A DNA stretch of 36,503 bases from the NCBI GenBank assembly GCA_900771195.1, contig CAAGMZ010000002.1:1-36503 (forward strand). Direction: 5' to 3'. Made by a program: the position numbers and the translations under genes. The notes beneath the pieces are model-generated. The model was not told where the DNA came from. It was given only the letters and a program-made list of their open reading frames with translations, and made no database searches. The DNA is from Lachnospiraceae bacterium (GTDB lineage: Bacteria; Bacillota; Clostridia; Lachnospirales; Lachnospiraceae). Shown here piece after piece: positions 15,013 through 22,240 of the stretch (the first letter of the stretch is position 1; each line of letters begins with the position of its first letter).

Positions 15013-15864
15013 ATGGGTATTGTCAGGACAAAAGACCTTGTTTATGAATATGTCAAAAGAGATGAAGACGGAAATGTGGAAGAGACAAACAGGGCAATCG
15101 ATAATGTGAATATTGATGTGGAGCGGGGACAGTTTATCGCCATACTGGGGCATAACGGTTCAGGAAAGTCCACACTTGCAAAGCATATCAATGCACTTCT
15201 GCTCCCGACGGAGGGCGCTGTCTATGTAAAAGACATGGATACCGCAGACGAAAAAAATGTGTGGGATATAAGGCAGAACGCAGGAATGATATTTCAGAAT
15301 CCCGACAATCAGATAGTAGGTTCTGTGGTGGAGGAGGATGTAGGTTTCGGACCTGAAAATCTCGGAGTTCCCACAGAAGAGATATGGGAGCGTGTTGGCA
15401 AAGCCCTTGAAGCTGTAGGAATGACAGCGTACCGGGATTATTCACCCAACAAGCTGTCAGGCGGACAGAAACAGCGGGTTGCCATTGCAGGAGTGGTGGC
15501 TATGAAGCCCGGATGCATAATAATGGACGAGCCCACGGCAATGCTCGATCCCAGCGGAAGACGCGAGGTCATCAACACAGCCATGGAGCTCAATAAAAAA
15601 GAAAATGTCACAATAATTCTTATTACGCATTACATGGAGGAAGCTGTGAATGCAGATAAGGTTTTTGTTATGGATAAAGGCAAAATAGTGATGGAAGGGA
15701 CACCGAGGGAGGTTTTTTCGCAGGTTGAAAGGATGCAGGAGCTGAGGCTCGACGTGCCGCAGGCCACCGAGCTTGCGTATAAGCTTTCCAAAGCCGGAAT
15801 TCCTCTTCCCGATGGGATATTAACGTCAAAGGAGCTTGTGGACGCCATATGTCAATTAAGTTAG
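15013..15864 (+). CDS. ecfA1: ECF transporter ATPase EcfA1
   Basis: This 283-residue ABC ATPase is one of the two nucleotide-binding subunits of the energy-coupling factor module. That module serves several vitamin and metal S-components. Walker A GHNGSGKST is at residues 46-54; the Q-loop region (MIFQNPDNQIVG), the signature LSGGQKQR and the Walker B region IIMDEPTAMLDPSGR follow in order. I start at ATG 15013 after GTGAGGTG; a longer in-frame reading begins inside the terminator and is rejected. The 3' end overlaps ecfA2 by 16 bases. Confidence 0.96.
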   Translation: MGIVRTKDLVYEYVKRDEDGNVEETNRAIDNVNIDVERGQFIAILGHNGSGKSTLAKHINALLLPTEGAVYVKDMDTADEKNVWDIRQNAGMIFQNPDNQIVGSVVEEDVGFGPENLGVPTEEIWERVGKALEAVGMTAYRDYSPNKLSGGQKQRVAIAGVVAMKPGCIIMDEPTAMLDPSGRREVINTAMELNKKENVTIILITHYMEEAVNADKVFVMDKGKIVMEGTPREVFSQVERMQELRLDVPQATELAYKLSKAGIPLPDGILTSKELVDAICQLS

Positions 15865-16700
15865 ATAATGTAAATTACGTATACGGTGAGGGCTCAGGCT
15901 TTGTGAAGCATGCGCTTAAGGACGTAAGCCTTACCATAAATCAAAACGAATTTATCGGGCTTATAGGTCATACCGGTTCCGGAAAATCCACGCTCACGCA
16001 GATACTTAACGGCCTGCTTAAGGCAACCTCCGGTCATGTATATTATGACGGAGATGATATTTATGATGAGAAGTATGATATACGTACACTGAGGACCAAG
16101 GTAGGTCTTGTGTTCCAGTATCCGGAGCATCAGCTTTTCGAATCAACGGTTTTCAAGGATGTATGTTTTGGACCCAAGAATCAGGGACTGGAAAAAGAAG
16201 AATGCGAGCACCGGGCAACCGAGGCGCTTGAGATGGTGGGACTTGATAAGGAACTCTATGATAATTCGCCATTTGAGCTGTCGGGAGGGCAGAAGAGAAG
16301 AGCTGCCATAGCAGGAGTTCTGGCAATGAGACCGGAGGTACTGATTCTTGATGAGCCTACGGCGGGGCTGGACCCGCGGGGGCGCGATGAAATACTTGAC
16401 ATGGTGAGTGAGCTTCATAAAAAGACAGGTAACACGGTAATTCTGGTATCACACAGTATGGATGATGTAGCCAGGTATGTTGACAGAATACTTGTGATGA
16501 ACCGGGGAAGCCTTATGTATGATGATAAACCGAAAGCAGTTTTTGCCAATTATAAAGAGCTTGAGAAGGTAGGGCTTTCGGCACCACAGATAACATATAT
16601 AATGAACGGTCTCAGAGAACATGGGCTTCCTGTAGACACAACAGTTACAACGCTCGAAGAGGGCTATGAAAATCTTTTGTCAGTGCTTAAAAGAAAATGA
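15849..16700 (+). CDS. ecfA2: ECF transporter ATPase EcfA2
   Basis: This is the second ATPase of the ECF module, also 283 residues and paralogous to its neighbour. Walker A GHTGSGKST begins at residue 40; VFQYPEHQLFE, the signature LSGGQKRR and the Walker B region LILDEPTAGLDPRGR follow. The EcfA1-EcfA2 heterodimer binds EcfT and drives toppling of a substrate-binding S protein. No S-component gene lies nearby, so this is the shared (group II) type of module. The start overlaps ecfA1; ecfT follows after 12 bases. Confidence 0.96.
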   Translation: MSIKLDNVNYVYGEGSGFVKHALKDVSLTINQNEFIGLIGHTGSGKSTLTQILNGLLKATSGHVYYDGDDIYDEKYDIRTLRTKVGLVFQYPEHQLFESTVFKDVCFGPKNQGLEKEECEHRATEALEMVGLDKELYDNSPFELSGGQKRRAAIAGVLAMRPEVLILDEPTAGLDPRGRDEILDMVSELHKKTGNTVILVSHSMDDVARYVDRILVMNRGSLMYDDKPKAVFANYKELEKVGLSAPQITYIMNGLREHGLPVDTTVTTLEEGYENLLSVLKRK

Positions 16701-16712
16701 AAGGCTTAACCG

Positions 16713-17531
16713 ATGCTGAAAGACATAACTATAGGTCAGTATTATCCGACAGGTTCGGTGATTCACAAGCTTGACCCCAGAGTCAAGCTGTTTGGAACAA
16801 TTTTATATATAGTAACGCTTTTTATAGCCAGAAATCCCGTGGTATACGCATTGGCAGCCATATTTCTTTTTACCTGCATACGCATATCAAGGGTGCCCGT
16901 AAAGTACATTCTGAAGGGCCTTAAGGCGATAATGATAATTCTCATAATAAGCGTCGGTTTCAACATATTCCTGACGGAGGGACATGTAATCTTTCAGGTA
17001 TGGAAGATTAAAGTCACCTATGAGGGACTGGTGCAGGCTGCTTACATGGGAATCAGACTTGTTTTTCTCATTATGGGCTCGTCGCTTATGACGCTGACAA
17101 CTACGCCCAATGACCTTACGGACGGCATGGAGAAAGGTCTCCGCTTTCTTAAAGTCATAAAGATTCCGGTGCATGAGATTGCCATGATGATGTCGATTGC
17201 TCTGAGATTCATACCAATCCTTATTGACGAGACGGACAAGATAATGAAGGCTCAGAGTGCAAGAGGGGCGGACTTTGAGCATGGTAACTTTTTCAAAAGA
17301 ATAAAAGCAATGATACCTATTCTGGTGCCGCTTTTTGTTTCCGCAATAAGGAGAGCATATGACCTTGCCACGGCAATGGAGGCCAGATGTTACCGCGGAG
17401 GAAACGGCAGGACCAAAATGAAGCCGTTAAAATATAATGCAAAAGACAGAATTGCGTATCTGATTCTTTTTGCATATCTGGGAATTATGATAGCGGGAAG
17501 GATACTCTGGAACAGGTTTGCACCGTTTTAG
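16713..17531 (+). CDS. ecfT: ECF transporter transmembrane subunit EcfT
   Basis: This 272-residue integral membrane protein of the CbiQ/EcfT family has about five to six hydrophobic segments, at roughly residues 27-43, 46-62, 66-87, 105-130 and 244-262. The two coupling-helix motifs that contact the ATPases are recognisable: SARGADFEHG and MEARCYRGG. It opens GQYYPTGSVIHKLDPRVKL, which is typical of the family. It completes the module with EcfA1 and EcfA2, and is followed by truA after 16 bases, a widespread Firmicutes order. Confidence 0.96.
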   Translation: MLKDITIGQYYPTGSVIHKLDPRVKLFGTILYIVTLFIARNPVVYALAAIFLFTCIRISRVPVKYILKGLKAIMIILIISVGFNIFLTEGHVIFQVWKIKVTYEGLVQAAYMGIRLVFLIMGSSLMTLTTTPNDLTDGMEKGLRFLKVIKIPVHEIAMMMSIALRFIPILIDETDKIMKAQSARGADFEHGNFFKRIKAMIPILVPLFVSAIRRAYDLATAMEARCYRGGNGRTKMKPLKYNAKDRIAYLILFAYLGIMIAGRILWNRFAPF

Positions 17532-17547
17532 ATGACAGGAGGGAAAA

Positions 17548-18294
17548 ATGCGCGTAATGCTTCGGGTGGCCTATGACGGCACAGCGTACTCAGGCTGGCA
17601 GATACAGCCCAATGCAGTGACAATTGAACAGAAGCTTTTGGAAGCACTTTCAGAGCTTCTGGGAGGTCCGGTTGAGATAATCGGAGCAAGCAGGACGGAC
17701 GCAGGAGTTCATTCACTGGGCAATGTGGCTGTAGTTGATGCGGATACGAGGATTCCTGCCGAAAAATTTGCTTTTGCCCTTAACACCAGGCTTCCTGAGG
17801 ATATAAGAATTGTAGGGTCAAGACAGGTTCGCGATGACTTCCACCCAAGGCACACAGACTGTACAAAGACATATGAATATACAATCTGGAATGATACCTT
17901 TGAAAACCCTCTTATGAGGCTGTACAGCTGTTTTTGCTATGGAAGCATAGATGTGGCTGTGATGGAACAGGCAGCCGCCGTACTGGTGGGAGAACATGAT
18001 TTTACGGCGTTCTGTTCTGCGGGAAGCCAGGTTGAGGATAAGACCAGAACGATTTATTCCATAGATGTGAAAAAAGACGGACATATAATAACGATACGGG
18101 TTACCGGGAACGGCTTCCTTTATAACATGGTCCGTATAATAGCCGGAACGCTTCTTGAAGCAGGACGGCACAATATGACTGTCGAAGCTGTCAGGGAAGC
18201 TCTCGAATCCCGCGACAGGCAGAAGGCAGGTCCCACGGCACCGGCCAGAGGACTTAAGCTTGTGAGAATTGATTATAAGGAATCAGACCTATGA
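17548..18294 (+). CDS. truA: tRNA pseudouridine(38-40) synthase TruA
   Basis: This 248-residue enzyme isomerises uridines 38-40 in the tRNA anticodon arm. The catalytic aspartate is D51 in GASRTDAGVHSLGNV. Other family stretches are AYDGTAYSGWQIQPN, DFHPRHTDCTKTYEYTIWND and GNGFLYNMVRIIAGTLLEAG. AGGAGGG lies 7 bases before the ATG. The stop overlaps the next start (ATGATG), so the EamA-type gene is probably co-translated. truA usually sits directly before rplM; here another gene intervenes. Confidence 0.97.
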   Translation: MRVMLRVAYDGTAYSGWQIQPNAVTIEQKLLEALSELLGGPVEIIGASRTDAGVHSLGNVAVVDADTRIPAEKFAFALNTRLPEDIRIVGSRQVRDDFHPRHTDCTKTYEYTIWNDTFENPLMRLYSCFCYGSIDVAVMEQAAAVLVGEHDFTAFCSAGSQVEDKTRTIYSIDVKKDGHIITIRVTGNGFLYNMVRIIAGTLLEAGRHNMTVEAVREALESRDRQKAGPTAPARGLKLVRIDYKESDL

Positions 18295-19175
18295 TGTGGA
18301 TGCTACTGGTGCTTTTTTACGGACTAGCCAAGGGCGGCAGGGAAATCTGCAAGAAAAAAGCACTTACAAAAAACAGTGTTATAGAGGTGCTTTTTTTCTA
18401 TACACTTTTGTCATTTCTCTTTGTGACACCTGAAATACCGCGCGCCGCCGGGCTGTCCGGCAGGCAGTATCTGCTCATAGCGCTCAAATCCTTTACCATA
18501 TTTCTGGCATGGATATGCAGTTTTAACGCAATCAAAAAGCTTCCTATAAGCCTTATGGGCGTTCTTGACTTGTCGAGGGTGGTGTTTGCGACGCTGATGG
18601 GAGTCATATTCCTTAGTGAGTCCATGAGCACTCCGCAGATATGGGGTCTTGCGTTTGTATGCACGGGACTTCTGATGTTGCCGATGCCATCGGTGATTGC
18701 ATTGCGAAAGTCCCGGAAAAGCGGCATCACAGCCACACAGGCGGACAGGGTATCGCCCGTTTATGTAATCCTGGCGCTTGCAAGCTGCATTCTCAATGCC
18801 GTGTCGGGCACCATGGACAAATACCTTATGGGTACCGATATGACAAGCGGACAGCTGCAGTTCTGGTATATGCTTTTTCTGGTGATTTACTACCTGATAT
18901 ATATTCTGGTCAAAAGGGTTCGCATGGACTGGAAAAAGATGCTCAAAAACTACTGGATATGGATACTTGCAGTGCTTTTTGTCCTGGCTGACCGTGCGCT
19001 TTTCCTTGCAAACGGTTACCCTGAGAGCAAAGTCACGATAATGACGCTTATAAAGCAGTCGGGATGCCTTGTGACCATACTTGGAGGCAAATTTATTTTC
19101 AAGGAGAAGGGCATAGGCTACAAGCTTCTGTGTGCGGCTGTAATCGTAGCAGGAATCGTCATTGCGGTGCTTTGA
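18291..19175 (+). CDS. EamA/DMT-family membrane transporter
   Basis: This 294-residue, very hydrophobic protein has about ten membrane segments in two similar halves. The first has SLMGVLDLSRVVFATLMGVI, FLSESMSTPQIWGLAFVCTG; the second has SKVTIMTLIKQSGCLVTILG followed by GKFIFKEKGIGYKLLCAAVI. This is the drug/metabolite transporter (EamA) pattern, whose substrates vary and cannot be told from sequence. The start overlaps truA by 4 bases. It is an accessory gene inserted between truA and the rplM promoter; a consensus promoter begins just 19 bases after its stop. Confidence 0.85.
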   Translation: MMWMLLVLFYGLAKGGREICKKKALTKNSVIEVLFFYTLLSFLFVTPEIPRAAGLSGRQYLLIALKSFTIFLAWICSFNAIKKLPISLMGVLDLSRVVFATLMGVIFLSESMSTPQIWGLAFVCTGLLMLPMPSVIALRKSRKSGITATQADRVSPVYVILALASCILNAVSGTMDKYLMGTDMTSGQLQFWYMLFLVIYYLIYILVKRVRMDWKKMLKNYWIWILAVLFVLADRALFLANGYPESKVTIMTLIKQSGCLVTILGGKFIFKEKGIGYKLLCAAVIVAGIVIAVL

Positions 19176-19193
19176 CATTTTTGTAAAAAAATG

Positions 19194-19222
19194 TTGACAC
19201 AGCATAAAGCCTATTATATAAT
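19194..19222 (+). promoter_or_regulatory. Consensus sigma-A promoter for rplM-rpsI
   Basis: TTGACA (19194-19199), a 17-base spacer and TATAAT (19217-19222) match the vegetative consensus at every position. The start of transcription would be near 19229, giving a leader of about 100 bases before rplM. It separates rplM-rpsI from the ecf-truA-permease unit. Confidence 0.9.
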
Positions 19223-19248
19223 ATCTAATTGTGGCGACATTTAGACTT

Positions 19249-19282
19249 AAAATACTTTACCAAAGCCCCGGAGAAGTATTTT
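19249..19282 (+). promoter_or_regulatory. Leader hairpin of rplM (L13-leader-like)
   Basis: AAAATACTT (19249-19257) and AAGTATTTT (19274-19282) are perfect 9-bp arms around a 16-base loop containing GCCCCGG. The structure lies in the roughly 100-base 5' UTR of rplM. An L13 leader RNA is known upstream of rplM in other Firmicutes and is thought to mediate autoregulation. I infer a similar role, but I have not matched the known consensus base by base. Confidence 0.5.
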
Positions 19283-19332
19283 GAATATAAAAGCTTACAA
19301 AGTTTATTTGACAATTCAAGGGAGGTAAACCA

Positions 19333-19761
19333 ATGAAAACATTTATGGCAAGTCCATCAACAATTGAGAGAAAATGGTATGTAGTTGACGCTTCAGAATA
19401 TACATTAGGACGCCTTGCTTCAGAGATAGCTAAGGTTTTAAGAGGTAAGAACAAGCCTACCTACACACCCAGCCTCGACACAGGTGATTACGTAATCGTA
19501 GTCAATGCAGAGAAGATTAAGGTAACAGGTAAGAAGCTTGATCAGAAGATTTATTACAAGCATTCAGGATGGGTCGGAGGACTCAGCCAGGAGACACTCA
19601 GAGAGAAGCTTGCAAAGCATCCTGAGAGAGTAATCGAGGATGCAGTAAGAGGAATGCTTCCAAAGGGACCTTTAGGAAGAGAAATGTTCACAAAGCTTCA
19701 TGTATATGCAGGACCGGACCACAAGCACGCAGCTCAGAAGCCGGAAGCTTTGACATTTTAA
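19333..19761 (+). CDS. rplM: 50S ribosomal protein L13
   Basis: This 142-residue L13 is an early 50S assembly protein. It carries KWYVVDASEYTLGRLASEIA, YTPSLDTGDYVIVVNAEKIK and the end GMLPKGPLGREMFTKLHVYA. AAGGGAGG lies about 8 bases before the ATG. It is expressed from the consensus promoter upstream and is followed by rpsI after 19 bases, the standard pair. Confidence 0.98.
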   Translation: MKTFMASPSTIERKWYVVDASEYTLGRLASEIAKVLRGKNKPTYTPSLDTGDYVIVVNAEKIKVTGKKLDQKIYYKHSGWVGGLSQETLREKLAKHPERVIEDAVRGMLPKGPLGREMFTKLHVYAGPDHKHAAQKPEALTF

Positions 19762-19780
19762 TTAGAAGGAGGATAAGACA

Positions 19781-20188
19781 ATGGCAGCAAAGAAAGCAGC
19801 AAGCGCAAAGTTCTACGGAACAGGAAGAAGAAAAAGCTCTATTGCAAGAGTATACATCATGCCCGGTAAAGGCAAGATTACAATAAACAAGAGAGACATT
19901 GACGATTACTTCGGAATTGATACACTTAAGCTTATCGTTCGTCAGCCCCTCGCAGTTACCGATACAGCAGACAAGTTTGACGTTCAGGTAAATGTACACG
20001 GTGGCGGAACAACAGGTCAGGCCGGTGCCATCAGACACGGAATTTCAAGAGCACTCCTTAAGGCAGATGCAGATTACAGACCTGCCCTCAAGGCAGCAGG
20101 ATTCCTCACAAGAGATCCCAGAATGAAAGAGCGTAAGAAATACGGTCTCAAAGCCGCAAGACGTGCGCCTCAGTTCTCAAAACGATAA
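19781..20188 (+). CDS. rpsI: 30S ribosomal protein S9
   Basis: This 135-residue S9 has FYGTGRRKSSIARVYIMPGK, VNVHGGGTTGQAGAIRHGIS and the C-terminal RRAPQFSKR. The last arginine/lysine of that tail contacts P-site tRNA. AGAAGGAGG precedes the ATG. The gene ends the rplM operon and is followed 14 bases later by an intrinsic terminator. Confidence 0.98.
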   Translation: MAAKKAASAKFYGTGRRKSSIARVYIMPGKGKITINKRDIDDYFGIDTLKLIVRQPLAVTDTADKFDVQVNVHGGGTTGQAGAIRHGISRALLKADADYRPALKAAGFLTRDPRMKERKKYGLKAARRAPQFSKR

Positions 20189-20202
20189 TTTCAGATTTCT
20201 AT

Positions 20203-20236
20203 TACCCCGGAAGCCATCTGGTTTCCGGGTATTTTT
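20203..20236 (+). terminator. Rho-independent terminator after rpsI
   Basis: TACCC-C-GGAAGCC pairs with GGTTTCCGGGTA around a short ATCT loop, with one bulged C and one G-T wobble, and runs into ATTTTT. It ends the rplM-rpsI transcript 67 bases before the repeat array. Confidence 0.85.
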
Positions 20237-20241
20237 ATCAG

Positions 20242-20256
20242 GTACCGTTCCGGTAC
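20242..20256. other. Short GC-rich hairpin downstream of the rpsI terminator
   Basis: GTACCG (20242-20247) and CGGTAC (20251-20256) pair perfectly around a TTC loop, followed by AATTTT. It could be a secondary terminator, or mark the boundary between the ribosomal operon and the repeat array. Its role is unknown. Confidence 0.4.
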
Positions 20257-20302
20257 AATTTTCCAGAAATATTTTTCAGAAATAAAAGCGAAATGGCAGA
20301 GC

Positions 20303-20549
20303 TACGGACAGAAATTAAAGGTAGGGCGTATTAGTACGTAGAGCCAACGAAAGATTACGGACAAGAATTCAAGTTGGGGCCGGTTAGTCCGTAGAGCCAG
20401 TAAAAAATTACGGACAGAAATCAAATCAAGTTAAAATAGTCCGTAGCACCAACGAAAAATTACGGACAGAAATCAAATCAAGCCAAAATAGTCCGTAGCA
20501 CCAACAAAAAATTACGGACAGAAATCAAATCAAGCCAAAACAGTCCGTA
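20303..20549 (+). repeat. Five tandem 52-53-bp units, each an inverted repeat
   Basis: Five units start at 20303, 20356, 20409, 20461 and 20513. Each begins with TACGGAC and closes with GTCCGTA 23-24 bases later (right arms at 20334, 20387, 20439, 20491 and 20543), so each can fold into a 7-bp hairpin. The only arm change is GTACGTA in unit 1. Units are joined by 15-base linkers of the type GCACCAACGAAAAAT. Units 3-5, next to the gene, are nearly identical; units 1-2 differ mostly in the loop. The array fills most of the 400-base non-coding stretch between rpsI and the next gene and ends 39 bases before the start codon at 20589. On the minus strand, units 2-5 are each followed by a T-rich run. 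I do not recognise the family. Confidence 0.95.
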
Positions 20550-20588
20550 GGACTATCAAAATACAAGGAAATGGAAAGGGGTAATTAT

Positions 20589-21386
20589 ATGTATGGATTA
20601 AAGAAAAAACTCACAGAAGAAGAGGAAAGGCTGAGAATGATTGAGAAAAAGCTTACAGCCCGCTTAAAGAATGCACCGGAAGGGACACTCAGAATATCAA
20701 AATCAAACAACCGGATACAGTATTATCATTGTCAGGAAGGAGATATTCGGAAAAACGGAAAGTACATAAAAAAGTCAGAGGAGGAACTGGCATGTAGTCT
20801 GGCCCGGAAATCATACGATGAGAAAGTCCTTCGCTTAGTGAAAAGAAGATTACAGCAAATCGGGCAACTATCCGATGAATATCAGGATAATGAGATAGAA
20901 AAGATTTATCAGGACGAAAATGTGATCAGGCAAGGAATGATATCACCGGTGGAGATGACCTGGGAACAATTGGAGGGAAAGTGGATATCAGAAGAATATG
21001 AGAACAAAGAATTTAAAGAAGGAGATATAATTATCTATTCAGAGAAAGGCGAGCGCGTGCGCTCCAAATCCGAAAAAATTCTTGCGGATACTTTCTTTCA
21101 TAACCGGATTCCTTATAAGTACGAAAAAGCGCTATATCTGAAAGGCTTCGGCGTGGTTTATCCTGATTTTACTTTTCTGTCAAAGAAAACCGGAAATGAA
21201 ATCTACTGGGAGCATGAAGGGCGCATGGATGATCCGAATTACGCTGAGACTGCAATTAAGAAGATAAAAACATATGAGAATAATAGAATATATCCGGGGG
21301 AGCGGCTTATCCTGACTTTCGAGACAAAGAATACAATATTGAACACAGCTGATATAGAGAGAAATATAAAAAGATATTTGATTTAG
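20589..21386 (+). CDS. Uncharacterized protein with PD-(D/E)XK-nuclease-like C-terminal domain
   Basis: I place the start at ATG 20589 (265 residues), 7 bases after AAGGGG. An in-frame ATG at 20571 has a poorly spaced site. Residues 1-30 are a charged, probably coiled-coil segment, followed by TLRISKSNNRIQYYHC and a basic helical region. The C-terminal part has E162 in RSKSEKIL, D193 in YPDFTF and E208 in IYWEHEG, in the order and spacing of PD-(D/E)XK nucleases. The usual catalytic lysine position reads Glu (E208-H-E210). Similar proteins without known function occur, I believe, in Lachnospiraceae. The gene is A-rich, stands alone, and directly follows the five-unit hairpin array. It could cut or bind nucleic acid; an inactive binding protein is also possible. 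Confidence 0.75.
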   Translation: MYGLKKKLTEEEERLRMIEKKLTARLKNAPEGTLRISKSNNRIQYYHCQEGDIRKNGKYIKKSEEELACSLARKSYDEKVLRLVKRRLQQIGQLSDEYQDNEIEKIYQDENVIRQGMISPVEMTWEQLEGKWISEEYENKEFKEGDIIIYSEKGERVRSKSEKILADTFFHNRIPYKYEKALYLKGFGVVYPDFTFLSKKTGNEIYWEHEGRMDDPNYAETAIKKIKTYENNRIYPGERLILTFETKNTILNTADIERNIKRYLI

Positions 21387-21432
21387 CTTTTATTTCATGG
21401 TTTCACATTTTTTACCTTCTGCACTTACATCA

Positions 21433-21441
21433 TGTTATAAT
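21433..21441 (+). promoter_or_regulatory. Extended -10 promoter element upstream of the two-component genes
   Basis: TGTTATAAT is an extended -10 box (TG at 21433, TATAAT 21436-21441). The best -35 candidate, at 21413-21418 (TACCTT), is poor, which is usual for extended -10 promoters. It lies about 98 bases before the response regulator gene. Confidence 0.5.
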
Positions 21442-21454
21442 CATACCATAATTC

Positions 21455-21488
21455 TTAAGAAATATTTAAGATTTTTATCCGATAAAAT
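21455..21488 (+). promoter_or_regulatory. TTAAGA-N5-TTAAGA operator and second -10 box
   Basis: TTAAGA occurs at 21455-21460 and again at 21466-21471, an 11-base period. That is the spacing of half-sites for OmpR/PhoB-family regulators. A TAAAAT box lies at 21483-21488, 11 bases after the second half-site and with no good -35 element, as at promoters activated by this family. The next gene encodes such a regulator, so autoregulation is the simple inference. A weaker inverted repeat GTTAC/GTAAC (21493-21514) lies downstream. Confidence 0.5.
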
Positions 21489-21538
21489 GTCTGTTACAGC
21501 TGATAAGATGTAACCATAAAGAAATGTGAGGAGAAGAG

Positions 21539-22240
21539 ATGGACAAGCAGAAAATACTGGTGGTGGATGACGACAGGGAGATATTGTTTTCGCTTTCAAA
21601 GCTCCTGGAATTTGAGGGATTTGAGATAATGAAGGCAGGCAATGGCAGGGAGGCTTTGGAACAGCTGCAGCAGAGCATGCCGGACCTCATAATACTTGAT
21701 GTTATGATGCCGGAGATGGACGGCATTACAGCGCTTATGAAAATCCGCGAGACAAGCCACATTCCGGTCATCATCCTATCCGCCAAAACAGAGGACAGTG
21801 ACAAGGTGTACGGTCTCACCGTGGGCGCGGACGATTATATAAGCAAGCCGTACAATCCGGCTGAGCTCGGAGCAAGGGTCAAGGCATTGCTTCGCAGATA
21901 CCGTGCATGGAATGACCGCACGGAAACAAAATCAAACTGCATTGTCAATGACGGACTTGAACTGGACCTTGATTCCAGACAGGTGATTGTGGACGGACTC
22001 GAAAAAAATCTGACGGCAACTGAATTTAAAATACTGCGACTTCTGATGAGCAATCCGGGAAGAGTTTTTTCGGCAGAGGACATATACGAGCGGGTATGGG
22101 ATGAAAGTGCCGATTATTCCGTCGAAAACACAGTGATGGTACATATCAGGCGAATCCGCGAAAAAATCGAAGTAAATCCGAAAAATCCAAGATATTTAAA
22201 GGTGGTGTGGGGAATTGGATACAAAATGGAAAAATATTAA
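21539..22240 (+). CDS. OmpR/PhoB-family response regulator (VanR-like)
   Basis: This 233-residue regulator has a receiver domain (residues 1-about 120) with acidic pocket D10-D12, phospho-acceptor D54 in LIILDVMMPEMDG, S81 in the usual Thr/Ser position and K103 in ISKPYNP. A winged-helix DNA-binding domain follows, with LTATEFKILRLLMSNPGRVF and VENTVMVHIRRIREKIE. GAGGAGAAG precedes the ATG. Its 3' end overlaps the histidine kinase gene by 26 bases. Sequence style is close to VanR-type regulators, but no van ligase genes are present, so a glycopeptide role should not be assumed. Confidence 0.93.
   Translation: MDKQKILVVDDDREILFSLSKLLEFEGFEIMKAGNGREALEQLQQSMPDLIILDVMMPEMDGITALMKIRETSHIPVIILSAKTEDSDKVYGLTVGADDYISKPYNPAELGARVKALLRRYRAWNDRTETKSNCIVNDGLELDLDSRQVIVDGLEKNLTATEFKILRLLMSNPGRVFSAEDIYERVWDESADYSVENTVMVHIRRIREKIEVNPKNPRYLKVVWGIGYKMEKY

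Noticed and set aside
18411..19205. 264-codon open frame on the minus strand opposite the EamA-type gene
   Set aside because: Its translation is rich in His, Arg, Cys and Tyr with no family features, and it mirrors the codon pattern of the + strand transporter.
20303..20549. The tandem array as a CRISPR
   Set aside because: The period is 52-53 bp, but the linkers and most loops are conserved, so there are no unique spacers. The units are long-looped hairpins, and no cas genes are present in the window.
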